DNA of 64,000 bases, taken from NCBI GenBank assembly GCA_020637555.1, contig JACKKF010000009.1, positions 1 through 64,000 on the forward strand, read 5' to 3'. The position numbers were made by a program, and so were the translations under genes. Positions 42,963 through 52,169 of this stretch are shown in pieces (positions within the stretch are counted from its first letter, which is position 1; every line of letters begins with the position of its first letter). The stretch comes from Rhodobacter sp. (GTDB lineage Bacteria > Pseudomonadota > Alphaproteobacteria > Rhodobacterales > Rhodobacteraceae). The notes below the pieces were generated by a model, which saw nothing but the letters and a program-made list of their open reading frames with translations, did no database searches and had not been told where the DNA came from.

Positions 42963-43601
42963 TCACTCGCGGAAGTTGCGGCTTTCCTTGATCTGGTCCC
43001 AGGCCCAGACGACCTCTTGCAGGCGTTCCTCGTCGGCGCGGTTGCCGCCGTTCAGGTCCGGGTGCAGATCCTTGACCAGACCCTTGTATTGCTTGCGGAT
43101 TTCAGCGCGGGTCCAGGTGTCGCGCGCGTCCAGGATTTCCAGCGCCTTGCGCTCGGTCGCGGGCAGCTTGCGGGTGGCCCCGCTGCGCGCGCGCGTTTCG
43201 GTCCGGCGCTGGGTGGCCTTTTCGCCCAGCACCTGGAACGGGTCGTCGATACCGTGGCGCGCCCAGCCCTTGGCCTCGCGGTGGTTGGTGCCGAAGGCGT
43301 CGGTGGCGCGGCCCCAGACCCGGTCGCGTTCCACCGTATCGGCCATCTCGGCCTCGGTCTGGCCGGAAAAGAAATTCCATTTCAGATTGTATTCGCGGAC
43401 ATGGTCCTTGCAGAACCACAGGTAGTCGTCCAGCGCGTCCGGCGAGCGCGGCGCGCGGTATTGCCCGGCCTCCTGGCATCCGGGATGCTGGCACTGCCGG
43501 GCCGAGGTCTCGACCGCGCCGGACATGCCGCGTCGGCCACGGGTGCGCTTTTTCTTGTCGTTAGACGCCCGGATGTCGAAGTTGAACGGATCTCGCGTCA
43601 T
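42963..43601 (-). CDS. J-domain (DnaJ-like) protein
   Basis: A 212-residue protein. The C-terminal part (about 150-212) is a J domain with KQYKGLVKDLHPDLNGG, containing the HPD that stimulates DnaK ATPase. The N-terminal half has a Cys/His motif (CQHPGCQEAGQYR) and FCKDHVREYNLKWNFFSGQT, a conserved region of the alphaproteobacterial family often labelled 'molecular chaperone DnaJ'. It lacks the G/F and zinc-finger domains of true DnaJ, so it is a specialised co-chaperone with unknown client. Confidence 0.87.
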   Translation of the reverse strand: MTRDPFNFDIRASNDKKKRTRGRRGMSGAVETSARQCQHPGCQEAGQYRAPRSPDALDDYLWFCKDHVREYNLKWNFFSGQTEAEMADTVERDRVWGRATDAFGTNHREAKGWARHGIDDPFQVLGEKATQRRTETRARSGATRKLPATERKALEILDARDTWTRAEIRKQYKGLVKDLHPDLNGGNRADEERLQEVVWAWDQIKESRNFRE

Positions 43602-43782
43602 CGGTCCTGCCGCTGGTCAATCTGTCGTCACTGTGCCGCCCGGGCCAGGGTGACGGATCGGCGCCGTCCAGCCCGGGGGCACGAGTCGGAGGCGGGAGTT
43701 TACAGGTTTCGCAAGGGGAAAGGAAAGGGTCCCCGCCGGCGGAATTGACCGATTGGCCGAATTCGGCCCGGTCAGGCGCCGC

Positions 43783-44313
43783 TCAGTCCTCGTCCTGGCG
43801 GGGGGGGCGGGGGCGCAGCACCGGTTCGATCCGGGCGGTAGGGCCGTCGCCGCGCAGCATCGCGCCCGCACGGAACACCGGTTCGCGCCGGGGTTGCGGG
43901 GCCGGCTGGACCTCGGGCTGGTCGTCGTGCGCGGATTCGTAATAGGGCGCGGCCGGACCATCGGCGTCCGGGCGTGCCTCGGCATAGGCGGCGGCGTATT
44001 CGGCTTCGTAGCTGGGGGTTGCCTCGGGTTCGGATTCGAACTGCGCGGCGGCGACCAGGGCGGCGCTGGCATCCGGACGCGGCTGGCCCAGCTCACGCGC
44101 GAAGATCATCACGACCTGCGTGCTGGTGCGCGCGCCGCCAAAGCGTTTGCGCTCTTCGCAGGGCAGGGTTTCGGTGCGAACGAACTGCCAGCCCCCGGCC
44201 GCCTCGGCGTTGATGCGTTCGGCAAGGGCATGGGCAAAGCGTTCGGCGACGGTCTTGAGACCCTTGGCTTTGGCCGCGCGCAGTGGCGCGGGAACGACCT
44301 TGTATTCATACAT
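43783..44313 (-). CDS. DUF4177 domain protein with low-complexity C-terminus
   Basis: A 176-residue protein that starts with MYEYKVVPAPLR and continues to GGWQFVRTETLPCEER, a DUF4177-type fold of about 75 residues. The rest is rich in Ala, Pro, Glu and Arg with no clear structure. The start at 44313 is chosen by domain alignment; the frame is open upstream but unlike the family. The function is unknown. It is divergent from the YbjN-type gene. Confidence 0.7.
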   Translation of the reverse strand: MYEYKVVPAPLRAAKAKGLKTVAERFAHALAERINAEAAGGWQFVRTETLPCEERKRFGGARTSTQVVMIFARELGQPRPDASAALVAAAQFESEPEATPSYEAEYAAAYAEARPDADGPAAPYYESAHDDQPEVQPAPQPRREPVFRAGAMLRGDGPTARIEPVLRPRPPRQDED

Positions 44314-44476
44314 GAGGATGATCCGCCTGCGTTTCAGGGCCTTTTGCGGCAATCGCGCCGACAATGCAAGCCGCCAGCGCGCCGGCGGCCGCAATCGGCG
44401 CCGACTGCACGCGGTTTTTATTGAGCGGCAAACCGGCGCGATGCTAGCGTGGACAGGTTTTCAAGGAGGGATTCTC

Positions 44477-44995
44477 ATGCAAACGGCATTCAAGGGCATG
44501 GCGCTGTCACTGCTGATGGCCTCGGCAGGCGTGCCGGCGGCCGCCCAGATCGGCGGCATGGTCACGGGCAACGATGTCGATCGCATCATGGACCTGGCGC
44601 GCGCCTATGGCACCATCGAACGGCGTCAGGACGACCAGGGCGTCTGGCTGCGCGGCGAGATGGACGGCACGGTCTATACCATCTCGTTTCTGAATTGCGA
44701 CGATGCGGACCAGAACTGCACCTCGGTCCAGTTCCGCGCCTGGTGGGAATCGAACGGCGAAACCACGCTGGACCAGGTCAATCAGTGGAACCGCGATCGG
44801 CGCTTTTCGGCCGCGTATCTCGACAGCCGCAACAATGCGACGATCGAATGGGACGTGAACCTGGCGGGCGGTGTCACCGCCGAGAATTTCGACGACAACA
44901 TCCAGTGGTGGCAGGTCGTCATGCGCCAGTTCCGCGACGAGGTCGCCGATCCGCAGGGCAACCCGGGTTCGACCACACCGCCGGCGGGCAAGTGA
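44477..44995 (+). CDS. Exported YbjN domain-containing protein
   Basis: A 172-residue protein with a signal peptide (cleavage after AGVPAAA, about residue 22) and a YbjN-like sensory fold (GNDVDRIMDLARAYG, TVYTISFLNCDDADQNCTSVQF, VNQWNRDRRFSAAYLD). A strong AAGGAGG lies eight bases before the ATG. The family is proposed to help fold or stabilise other proteins; its location is probably the periplasm. Two Cys in the domain may form a disulfide. Confidence 0.85.
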   Translation: MQTAFKGMALSLLMASAGVPAAAQIGGMVTGNDVDRIMDLARAYGTIERRQDDQGVWLRGEMDGTVYTISFLNCDDADQNCTSVQFRAWWESNGETTLDQVNQWNRDRRFSAAYLDSRNNATIEWDVNLAGGVTAENFDDNIQWWQVVMRQFRDEVADPQGNPGSTTPPAGK

Positions 44996-45001
44996 CCCGG
45001 T

Positions 45002-45568
45002 TCAGTTCCGGCACTGGGGCAGGGCAGCGGTAAAGGCCGCCACCTCGCGGCGATGGTCGGCGTTGCGCATCGGCGGCCAATCGGCGGCAACCCCGCCCGC
45101 GCCCCGTGCCAGCACGCCGTCCCGCGTGACGGCGGCATTGGCGATGCGCACTGCGCAGGCCAGATTGGCGGCGCCGTCATAAAGCCCGGCCTCGGGCAGG
45201 TCGCAGTCATGATGGCGTGCGGTCGCGGGCGAGATCTGCAACAGCCCGCGATAGGCCCCGCCGCCACCGGCAGCGCGGGGGTTCCAGGTGCTTTCAAACC
45301 GTGCGAGCCCCGAGAAGAACGCCACATAAAAGGCCGCCCGCTCGCGCGGCGCGGCGGTCGCATAGCCCGGGCAGAAGGTCTCGACATCGGCGGGAACGCT
45401 GGTCACCATCGGCGCGCCATCGGTCATCAGGGCCTGCATCATCGCCGCGTTCCAGGCGCTGGCCTCGGGGCGGTGGTTCCAGCGGGCGGCGACATCGGGG
45501 CCGGTTTCGGCCTGGGGCGCGCCGGCGCAGGCGGCCAGCAGGGGCAAGAGGAACAGGGCAAGCCGCAT
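45002..45568 (-). CDS. Lytic transglycosylase-like lipoprotein
   Basis: A 188-residue protein with a lipoprotein signal (LFLLPLLAACAG, Cys about 15). The SLT-type core has ARFESTWNPRAAGGG with the catalytic Glu, and YRGLLQISPATARHHDC. The start is ATG 45568, with AAAGGA a few bases upstream; the longer open frame adds no signal-like sequence. It should cleave peptidoglycan glycan strands in the periplasm. It is convergent with the YbjN gene, with six bases between stops. Confidence 0.85.
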   Translation of the reverse strand: MRLALFLLPLLAACAGAPQAETGPDVAARWNHRPEASAWNAAMMQALMTDGAPMVTSVPADVETFCPGYATAAPRERAAFYVAFFSGLARFESTWNPRAAGGGGAYRGLLQISPATARHHDCDLPEAGLYDGAANLACAVRIANAAVTRDGVLARGAGGVAADWPPMRNADHRREVAAFTAALPQCRN

Positions 45569-45767
45569 CGGAGGTCCTTTGCTGAGGGCCGGACGTTCAT
45601 GCGTCACGGTGCGGCCCCGCGCAAGTCGGCGCTGAACCCGCGCGCCCGGGGTGCGCGGAAAGGTGCCGGGCGGTCTGGCGCCAAGCGCCCGCCCTTTGCC
45701 CAAATTTGGACAAATCCGGCTGGCAGGGTCGCCTGATCGCACCCTGTCCAGTTCGAGGAATACCCGC

Positions 45768-46454
45768 ATGTCCCGTCGCCCGCGCACCGCCGCACAACAT
45801 GTCCACAGCTTCTTTCTGAAGGCGATCGGCTGGTATGGGCTGATGTTCGTGCCGATTCTGGTCTTTGCGATGGTCGCGGGCCTGACCAGGGACGACATTC
45901 CGCAGCCCTATGTTCTGGTCGCGACGGCGGTGGCCTTGCCGGTTTCGCTGTTGCTGATCTCGGATCGCGGACGGCCCTGGTTCCTGCTGCGCCCGGCGTC
46001 GCTTCTCAGCGGCATCGGGGCCTTCCTGCTTGTCGGCTTGCTGTTCCTGCCGATCGTGCTGCAGGTCGTCTTTACCGTCCTCAATTTCGACCTGACGGTC
46101 TTTTTCGAGCGCGCCGGGATCGCGGCGCCGTCGCTCGAAATTCTGGCGGATCAGGTGTCGATGGGGCAGTATCTGGCCGCCCAGGCCGCCGGCAAGGACC
46201 TGACCGGTGTCACGATCGACTCGCAGGCGCTTCTGGGCCTGTCGCTGGTGGCGGCGACGCTCGCGCTGATGCCGATCAGCGTGTCCAGCTGGATCGTGTC
46301 CTTGATGTCGCTCTTTGTCCGGTATCGGGATGACACACCCAGGCCCGCCCAAACCCAGCGACCCGTGCAGGACCCCGACGAGGCCCGGGCCGAGCGCGCG
46401 GCGGCGCTCAGGGCGATGAAGATCCGCATGAACCGGCGCGCCCAGATGGGCTGA
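45768..46454 (+). CDS. Integral membrane protein of unknown function
   Basis: A 228-residue protein with four or five hydrophobic segments (GWYGLMFVPILVFAMVAGL, YVLVATAVALPVSLLLI, GIGAFLLVGLLFLPIVLQVVF and LLGLSLVAATLALMPISVSSWIVSL). It has a hydrophilic loop between the third and last and a charged C-terminus rich in Arg. The ATG has GAGGAA seven bases upstream; the frame is open earlier. No domain is recognised. Confidence 0.7.
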   Translation: MSRRPRTAAQHVHSFFLKAIGWYGLMFVPILVFAMVAGLTRDDIPQPYVLVATAVALPVSLLLISDRGRPWFLLRPASLLSGIGAFLLVGLLFLPIVLQVVFTVLNFDLTVFFERAGIAAPSLEILADQVSMGQYLAAQAAGKDLTGVTIDSQALLGLSLVAATLALMPISVSSWIVSLMSLFVRYRDDTPRPAQTQRPVQDPDEARAERAAALRAMKIRMNRRAQMG

Positions 46455-46548
46455 ACGCGGTGGCGCGGGCGCGGTTCCTCTTGCCCCCCTCGCGGCCCTG
46501 TCCTAAGACGCAGGAACCGCGAGACAGCAACTCAGGGAACCCCGCGCC

Positions 46549-48063
46549 ATGCTCGACCTCAGCTTTGATGCCCCTCAGCCCAAGGTGATTTCCGGGGCGA
46601 CCGGCGACTGGGAACTGGTGATCGGGATGGAAATCCACGCCCAGGTCTCGACCCAGGCCAAGCTGTTTTCCGGCGCCAGCACCCGGTTTGGCGCCGAGCC
46701 GAACGCGAACGTGTCCTTCATCGATGCGGCGATGCCCGGGATGCTGCCCGTGGTCAACGAATTCTGCATCCGTCAGGCGGTGCTGACCGGGCTGGGGCTG
46801 AAGGCGCAGATCAACCTGCGTTCGGCCTTTGACCGCAAGAACTATTTCTACCCCGACAACCCCCAGGGCTATCAGATCAGCCAGCTTTACCACCCCATCG
46901 TGGGCGAGGGCGAGGTGATCGTCGAGATGGGCCCGGGTGTCGCGCGCGTGGTCCGGATCGAGCGCATCCATGTCGAACAGGACGCGGGCAAGTCGATCCA
47001 CGACATGGACCCGACCATGTCCTTCATCGATCTGAACCGCACCGGCGTGCCGCTGATGGAGATCGTCAGCCGTCCCGACATTCGCGGCCCCGAGGAAGCG
47101 GCGGCCTATGTCGTCAAGCTGCGCCAGATCCTCCGCTATCTGGGCACCTGCGACGGCAACATGCAGAACGGCAACCTGCGCGCGGATGTGAACGTCTCGG
47201 TCTGTCGGCCGGGCCAGTATGAGAAATATCAGGAAACCCAGGATTTCAGCCATCTCGGCACGCGCTGCGAGATCAAGAACATGAACTCGATGCGCTTCAT
47301 CCAGCAGGCCATCGACTATGAAGCCCGCCGCCAGATCGCCATTCTGGAAGACGGTGGCAAGGTGGATCAGGAAACGCGCCTCTATGATCCCGACAAGGGC
47401 GAGACGCGCTCGATGCGGTCCAAGGAAGAGGCGCAGGACTATCGCTATTTCCCGGACCCCGATCTGCTGCCGCTGGAAATCGAACAGGCCTGGGTTGACG
47501 AGATCGCCGCCGCGATGCCCGAACTGCCGGACGCCAAGAAGGCGCGCTTCATGGATGGCCTTGGCCTGACCGATTACGACGCCTCGGTTCTGACGGCGGA
47601 TGTCGAGAACGCCGATTTCTTCGAGGCGGTCGTCGCCGCAGGCGAGGATGGCAAACTGGCCGCGAACTGGGTCATCAACGAATTGTTCGGCCGCCTGAAG
47701 AAGGAAGGGCTGGAGATCGGCGAAAGCCCCGTCAGCCCGGCGCAACTGGGCGGTGTCATCCGGTTGATCCGGTCGGGCGACATTTCGGGCAAGATCGCCA
47801 AGGACCTGTTCGAGATCCTCTGGACCGAGGGCGGCGATCCGGCCGCCATCGTCGAGAGCCGCGGCATGAAGCAGGTCACCGACACCGGCGCGATCGAGAA
47901 GGCGGTGGACGAGATCATCGCCGCCAACCCCGCGCAGGTGGAAAAGGCGCAGCAGAACCCCAAGCTGGCGGGCTGGTTCGTCGGTCAGGTGATGAAGGCC
48001 ACCGGCGGCAAGGCGAACCCGGCCGCGGTCAACGCGCTGGTGATGCAGAAGCTCGGGCTGTAA
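46549..48063 (+). CDS. gatB: Asp-tRNA(Asn)/Glu-tRNA(Gln) amidotransferase subunit B
   Basis: A 504-residue GatB. The N-terminal cradle (VIGMEIHAQVSTQAKLFSGA) and LNRTGVPLMEIVS are the family signatures; DGNMQNGNLRADVNVSV and a C-terminal YqeY-like tail domain complete it. GatB binds the mischarged tRNA and phosphorylates the side chain before amidation by GatA/GatC ammonia. gatC and gatA are not in the window. Single gene, with no operon partner adjacent. Confidence 0.97.
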   Translation: MLDLSFDAPQPKVISGATGDWELVIGMEIHAQVSTQAKLFSGASTRFGAEPNANVSFIDAAMPGMLPVVNEFCIRQAVLTGLGLKAQINLRSAFDRKNYFYPDNPQGYQISQLYHPIVGEGEVIVEMGPGVARVVRIERIHVEQDAGKSIHDMDPTMSFIDLNRTGVPLMEIVSRPDIRGPEEAAAYVVKLRQILRYLGTCDGNMQNGNLRADVNVSVCRPGQYEKYQETQDFSHLGTRCEIKNMNSMRFIQQAIDYEARRQIAILEDGGKVDQETRLYDPDKGETRSMRSKEEAQDYRYFPDPDLLPLEIEQAWVDEIAAAMPELPDAKKARFMDGLGLTDYDASVLTADVENADFFEAVVAAGEDGKLAANWVINELFGRLKKEGLEIGESPVSPAQLGGVIRLIRSGDISGKIAKDLFEILWTEGGDPAAIVESRGMKQVTDTGAIEKAVDEIIAANPAQVEKAQQNPKLAGWFVGQVMKATGGKANPAAVNALVMQKLGL

Positions 48064-48079
48064 GGCCCGGGCCGACCGG

Positions 48080-49291
48080 CTAACGTTCCTGCAGGGCCCG
48101 CATGATCTGGGTGCGGGCGATGCCCCGCGCTTCCATCTGTGCAAGGGCCGCGTCCGCGTCACCCATCCGTTGTGCGATCGTGAGGATGTTGCGCACCGAA
48201 GGCGCGAAGGTCACGCTTCGCGGCGAACTGGCGCCAAGATGCTCGATGGCAAGGCCCCGCCAGCGCATGTAGGCCTCGCGCCATCCGTCGGCCCCCAGAC
48301 GGCTGACCAGATCGGCCAGAATCGCATAGGTGTAGGCCGAGGCGATGTCGGGTCTCTCGCTGGCGACCGAGTCAAGCGCCGCGATCAGCTGTTCCAGATA
48401 GCCGAGCGCCCGGTTGCGTTCGGCGATGTTGGCGGCCTGCGAATACACCTGATCGTGCGTGACCGCCGGGGCCGATCGCACGACCAGCAGCGCGGAATCC
48501 CAGGCGGTGCTGCGGATCTGCTCGGCGCTGTCGCCCGATCGAACCAGCGCGCCGTCCAGCACGTCATACCGCACGCCCAGCAGATCCTCCTGGGCGAGAC
48601 GGGCGACGCGGTAGTTCGGCGTGGGGCGCAGGACATACGCCAGCGCATGGAGCTGCGCGGCCTCGTGTCGGAATCCCAGGCGCGAGGCGATAATTCCGGA
48701 ATTATACACATCGTTCGCGTCCATCCGCCGCGCCAGCGCCGCGTCCAGCGCCCGCCCCAGCAGAAGCGAGACCTCAAGCGCATCATCGTCGCTCAACCGC
48801 CGCGTCGCGGACTGCCCGTCCTGATCGTTGGGTTGTTCGTCGCTGGCCGGGACGCTTGCGCGCTCCAGCTCCTCGAGACGGGGAAAGATCTGTGCCGGGG
48901 CCTCGTCAACCTGCGAGGCAACCCGATCCAGGAAACGCAGACTGTCCAGCAGCTGTTGCAGCGTGGCCAGTTCCGCATTGCCCGCGGCGAACTGCCTGCG
49001 CAGATCCGCGATCTGGTCGGCGGTCTGTTCCGTGTCGGTGATCGCCTGGCTGACCAGGACCCGGACGGATTCGTTGATTTCACCCCGCACGGCCGCCAGG
49101 CTGTTGCCAAAGACGAAGGCCGCAAGCGCGCCTGCGACCACGACGAGGGTCGAAACCACACCGACGGTCCAGCGGATCCAGCGATGTTCGAGTTCCGCTT
49201 CGCGCCTGAGAAGGGAAAGCTCGGCGTCCACGCGCCGCTCGAGTTCGGAAGGGGTCGGCGGCTGGATGGCGGGATCCGGCGTCGCGGTCAT
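48080..49291 (-). CDS. Single-pass membrane protein with helical repeat-like domain, unknown function
   Basis: A 403-residue protein. It starts with a short cytoplasmic region (ELERRVDAELSLLRREAELE), then one transmembrane segment (VGVVSTLVVVAGALAAFVFG), then a coiled-coil-like stretch (about 75-140) and a helical region resembling TPR repeats (ALDAALARRMDANDVYNS, EAAQLHALAYVL, MRWRGLAIEHLG, ILTIAQRMGDADAALAQM). The ATG at 49291 has GGAGG seven bases upstream; an earlier Met adds 12 residues. No match to a known family is recognised. It is convergent with gatB. Confidence 0.68.
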   Translation of the reverse strand: MTATPDPAIQPPTPSELERRVDAELSLLRREAELEHRWIRWTVGVVSTLVVVAGALAAFVFGNSLAAVRGEINESVRVLVSQAITDTEQTADQIADLRRQFAAGNAELATLQQLLDSLRFLDRVASQVDEAPAQIFPRLEELERASVPASDEQPNDQDGQSATRRLSDDDALEVSLLLGRALDAALARRMDANDVYNSGIIASRLGFRHEAAQLHALAYVLRPTPNYRVARLAQEDLLGVRYDVLDGALVRSGDSAEQIRSTAWDSALLVVRSAPAVTHDQVYSQAANIAERNRALGYLEQLIAALDSVASERPDIASAYTYAILADLVSRLGADGWREAYMRWRGLAIEHLGASSPRSVTFAPSVRNILTIAQRMGDADAALAQMEARGIARTQIMRALQER

Positions 49292-49461
49292 GGCGGCCTC
49301 CAAACACTTGCGGACAGGCGTGATCATACCCAGGATTGAATGGCTGTCGAACAGTTACCCGTTTTCGGCGAAAAAAATCGACACGGAAGCATCTCGCTTT
49401 TCCGGTTCGGCTGGTTTATTGCTTTCGGGTCGCAGACCGCCAAACACGAATGTTGGGATCC

Positions 49462-49932
49462 ATGAAGACCAAGATCGCCCTGAGCCTGGCCACCGTTCTG
49501 GCCCTTGCAACCCCTGCGGTCGCTCAAAGCGCCTATACCAGCTTTGCCCTTGGTGCCACCGATGCCGGCAGCGCCTCGCTGGCGTTGCGCTGGCACGGCG
49601 TTCCGCATGATCGCGGCTGGAGCTGGGCCGCCGGGATCTGGGCGACCACCGACCGTTCGGCCTGGATCGGCGGCGGCGTCAGCTACACGCTGCGCCCGGG
49701 CAATGGCAACGTCTTTGTGCGCGGCTCGTTCATGCCGGGGCTCTATGCGCGCGGAAATGGGCGCGATCTGGGTGGCGCGCTGGAATTCGCCACCGGGGTC
49801 GAGGTCGGCACCGAACTGCGCAACGGCGCACAGGTGTCGCTGCTGCTCGAGCATCGCTCGAACGCGGGGATCTATTCGAACAACCCCGGCGTCAATGCGC
49901 TGTCGGTTGTCTATTCGATGCCGCTCAACTGA
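49462..49932 (+). CDS. PagL-like lipid A deacylase (acyloxyacyl hydrolase family)
   Basis: A 156-residue protein with a signal peptide (LSLATVLALATPAVAQ) and amphipathic strands suited to an outer-membrane beta-barrel. Near the C-terminus LEHRSNAGIYSNNPGVNALS matches the PagL His-x-Ser-Asn active site and following Asn-Pro-Gly-x-Asn. PagL removes the 3-O acyl chain of lipid A. The last eight bases overlap the convergent PAP2 gene. Met 49450 is an alternative start. Confidence 0.8.
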   Translation: MKTKIALSLATVLALATPAVAQSAYTSFALGATDAGSASLALRWHGVPHDRGWSWAAGIWATTDRSAWIGGGVSYTLRPGNGNVFVRGSFMPGLYARGNGRDLGGALEFATGVEVGTELRNGAQVSLLLEHRSNAGIYSNNPGVNALSVVYSMPLN

Positions 49933-50536
49933 CTGTCCGGCGCGTCACGAACAGCGCGGTGACCAGCAGGCCGATCAGGCCTCCGGCGATCACCGCGCTG
50001 ACGGTATGCGCATTTTCCATCAGCCGGGCCCACAGGGTCAGGGCCGTGATCGGCAGTGTCAGCAAGAGCCACGCCCAGCCATAGCGACGGCCCAGAAACC
50101 ACAGCGCGGCCGAGGCCAGCGCCGAGTGCCCCGAGGGCATGTTGTGATGGGAACCCGGTCCATAGGGGCGCTCGCCGAGGCGGGTGCCGCCGATCACCAC
50201 CCCGTCCAGCAACCGTTTCGGCCCATGCGTGGCGACAAGCCCCGCCACGGTGGCCACCGCCAGTTGCCTGAGCCCCGTCCAATCCCTGAGAACCAGCGGC
50301 ACGGCGATGGCCGCCAGCGTGTTCAGGTGGCGCAGGCCCGTCTCTGTCATCTGCACCAGCGGCGCGTCGGGGTCGTTGGGCGCCTGGCGATAGGCGCTCA
50401 GATCCGAGGGATAGACCGTCGCCAGACCGATCGCGAAAAGGGTCAGCACAATGGCCAGCCGGTTGCGCAGCCAGGCGCGGCGCGGCTGCGTCAGGATCTG
50501 GCGCCAGGACATGACAGGTTGCGCGGTCACGGTCAC
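49925..50536 (-). CDS. PAP2 family phosphatase (LpxE-like membrane phosphatase possible)
   Basis: A 203-residue membrane protein with phosphatase motifs KRLLDGVVIGGTRLGERP, HNMPSGHSAL and RLMENAHTVSAV in order, corresponding to KxxxxxxRP, PSGH and RxxxxxH. Substrates in this family include lipid phosphates, undecaprenyl diphosphate and lipid A 1-phosphate. Overlap by GTGA with the phosphoethanolamine transferase gene supports the GTG start at 50536 and a lipid A role; ATG 50512 is an alternative. Confidence 0.83.
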   Translation of the reverse strand: MTVTAQPVMSWRQILTQPRRAWLRNRLAIVLTLFAIGLATVYPSDLSAYRQAPNDPDAPLVQMTETGLRHLNTLAAIAVPLVLRDWTGLRQLAVATVAGLVATHGPKRLLDGVVIGGTRLGERPYGPGSHHNMPSGHSALASAALWFLGRRYGWAWLLLTLPITALTLWARLMENAHTVSAVIAGGLIGLLVTALFVTRRTVS

Positions 50537-52107
50537 GGTGCCGGGCGCAGGACGTCGCGGTCGGCGCGGTAGGCGGGGCTTTCCACCCCCAGGGCGCCCA
50601 GAACGGTCGAGAAGATGCGATCCTGCGGATCGGGCACCGCCTGTCCCAGTGTCGCCGGGTCCAGCCCGTGGGCGCGGGCGAAATCGTCGTCCATCCACGC
50701 CAGGAAGGGGATCATGCGTTGCTCCTCAGGGGCGATGGCATTGGGCAGCCCGTGCAGATAGACACCGTTTTCGCCCAGCGACTGACCATGGTCCGACAGA
50801 TAGAGCAGCAGCACCTGCGTGTCGGGCAGCGCATCGAGCTGCCCGATCAGTTGCGCCAGCACCCAGTCGGTATAGCGGATCGAATTGTCATAGGCATTCA
50901 CCAGCGACTGGGGGTCGCAGTCGTTCACCAGCGTCGTCTGGCAGGTGGGGGTAAAGACCTCGAACCCGTCGGGATACTTGCGATAATACTCGGGCCCATG
51001 GCTGCCGTTGAAATGCAGCAGCGCAAAGGCCCGGTCGCCACCCTGCGCCGCAAGCGCCTGGGGCAGGCCGCGCAGCAGGATGGCGTCATGCGTGCCCTCG
51101 GCGCAACCGCCGTCGCACTCGGCCGTCAGGTCGAAACCGGTGACGACGGGAACGCCCGGAATGGGGGGCAGGCCGGTGTTGTTCTCGCGCACCAGGACGG
51201 GCACGCCCATGCGCGCCAGATAGGCGGGCAGGTTTTCTTGCGGATCGTCCACCTCGGCCGCGTCGCCCAGGGGGGACAGGATGCAGGCCACCGCGCCGAT
51301 CGTGTAGGTCGCGCAACTGCGCCCGCCGGGATAGGCGATCAGTCCGAGATCCTGCGTAAAGGGATCGGTCGGGCGATCATAGCCGAAATACTGCAGATGA
51401 TCGCGGCGCGCCGCTTCGCCGATGACCAGCACCACCAGGGTGCGGGGCCCCTGGATCGGGACAAGCGTCGCATCGGGCAGGGGGTGTGCGGGCCGGTTGC
51501 GGCGCTGCCACTCGCTCGCATAGCGGGCGATGTTGCCGATGTAGCCCCAGGGCAGGATGCGCGGCCCCACGCGGCTGTTGTGCTGATCGAACCACAGCCA
51601 GACCCCCGCACCGGCATAGACCCCGCCCGCAGTCAGCGCCAGAACCGCCACCAGCGCCCCCAGGCTGCGCAGGATCCGCCCCCGGCGCACCGGCACCCAC
51701 AGCATGACCAGCGCGGGCAGAACGCCCCAGAGAACGCCGGTCACGATGACTTGCGGGTGGATCAGGCCACCGGCCTCGCCGGGGTTGGTGTTCAGGATAT
51801 TGCCGATCATCGTCGGGTCCAGAACGACGCCATAGGTCAGCATGTAATGCTGAGCGGCGGCGTTGACGACCATCAGGATGGCCCCGACGCCTTTCATCGC
51901 CCAGGGCGAGATCAGGCCCACCACGGTCATCGCCAGCACCGTCAGGGTGATCTGCAACCCCTCGATCAAGGCCAGCACCGCCAGCCCGTCGCGCGTGCCG
52001 ACATCGATGTTGGCCAGCACATAGCCCATGAGCGCGCGCTGATACAGGATCAGGGTCACGCCGGCATAGAGCAGGGCATAAAGGAACGGGGTCAGGCGGA
52101 CGCGCAT
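50533..52107 (-). CDS. eptA: Phosphoethanolamine transferase, EptA/sulfatase family
   Basis: A 524-residue protein with five N-terminal transmembrane segments (about 1-170) and a periplasmic sulfatase-fold catalytic domain. Conserved metal/nucleophile regions are LVIGEAARRDHLQYFGYDR, SCATYTIGAVACIL with a Thr nucleophile candidate, FNGSHGPEY, and LYLSDHGQSLGENGVYLHG. Such enzymes add phosphoethanolamine to lipid A phosphates and can lower binding of cationic peptides. The ATG at 52107 has GGAGA seven bases upstream. The gene overlaps the PAP2 gene. eptA versus other PEtN transferases cannot be separated by reading alone. Confidence 0.87.
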   Translation of the reverse strand: MRVRLTPFLYALLYAGVTLILYQRALMGYVLANIDVGTRDGLAVLALIEGLQITLTVLAMTVVGLISPWAMKGVGAILMVVNAAAQHYMLTYGVVLDPTMIGNILNTNPGEAGGLIHPQVIVTGVLWGVLPALVMLWVPVRRGRILRSLGALVAVLALTAGGVYAGAGVWLWFDQHNSRVGPRILPWGYIGNIARYASEWQRRNRPAHPLPDATLVPIQGPRTLVVLVIGEAARRDHLQYFGYDRPTDPFTQDLGLIAYPGGRSCATYTIGAVACILSPLGDAAEVDDPQENLPAYLARMGVPVLVRENNTGLPPIPGVPVVTGFDLTAECDGGCAEGTHDAILLRGLPQALAAQGGDRAFALLHFNGSHGPEYYRKYPDGFEVFTPTCQTTLVNDCDPQSLVNAYDNSIRYTDWVLAQLIGQLDALPDTQVLLLYLSDHGQSLGENGVYLHGLPNAIAPEEQRMIPFLAWMDDDFARAHGLDPATLGQAVPDPQDRIFSTVLGALGVESPAYRADRDVLRPAP

Positions 52108-52169
52108 GCAAGGTCTCCAAGTCTGGGCCAAGGCTTACCCCGCGGGGCGGTGCCGTGCCAGCCCCGGGA

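Noticed and set aside
25158..43000. Genomic island integrated at tRNA-Arg
   Set aside because: No integrase, transposase, att duplication or visible composition break was found; the genes look like chromosomal accessory operons.
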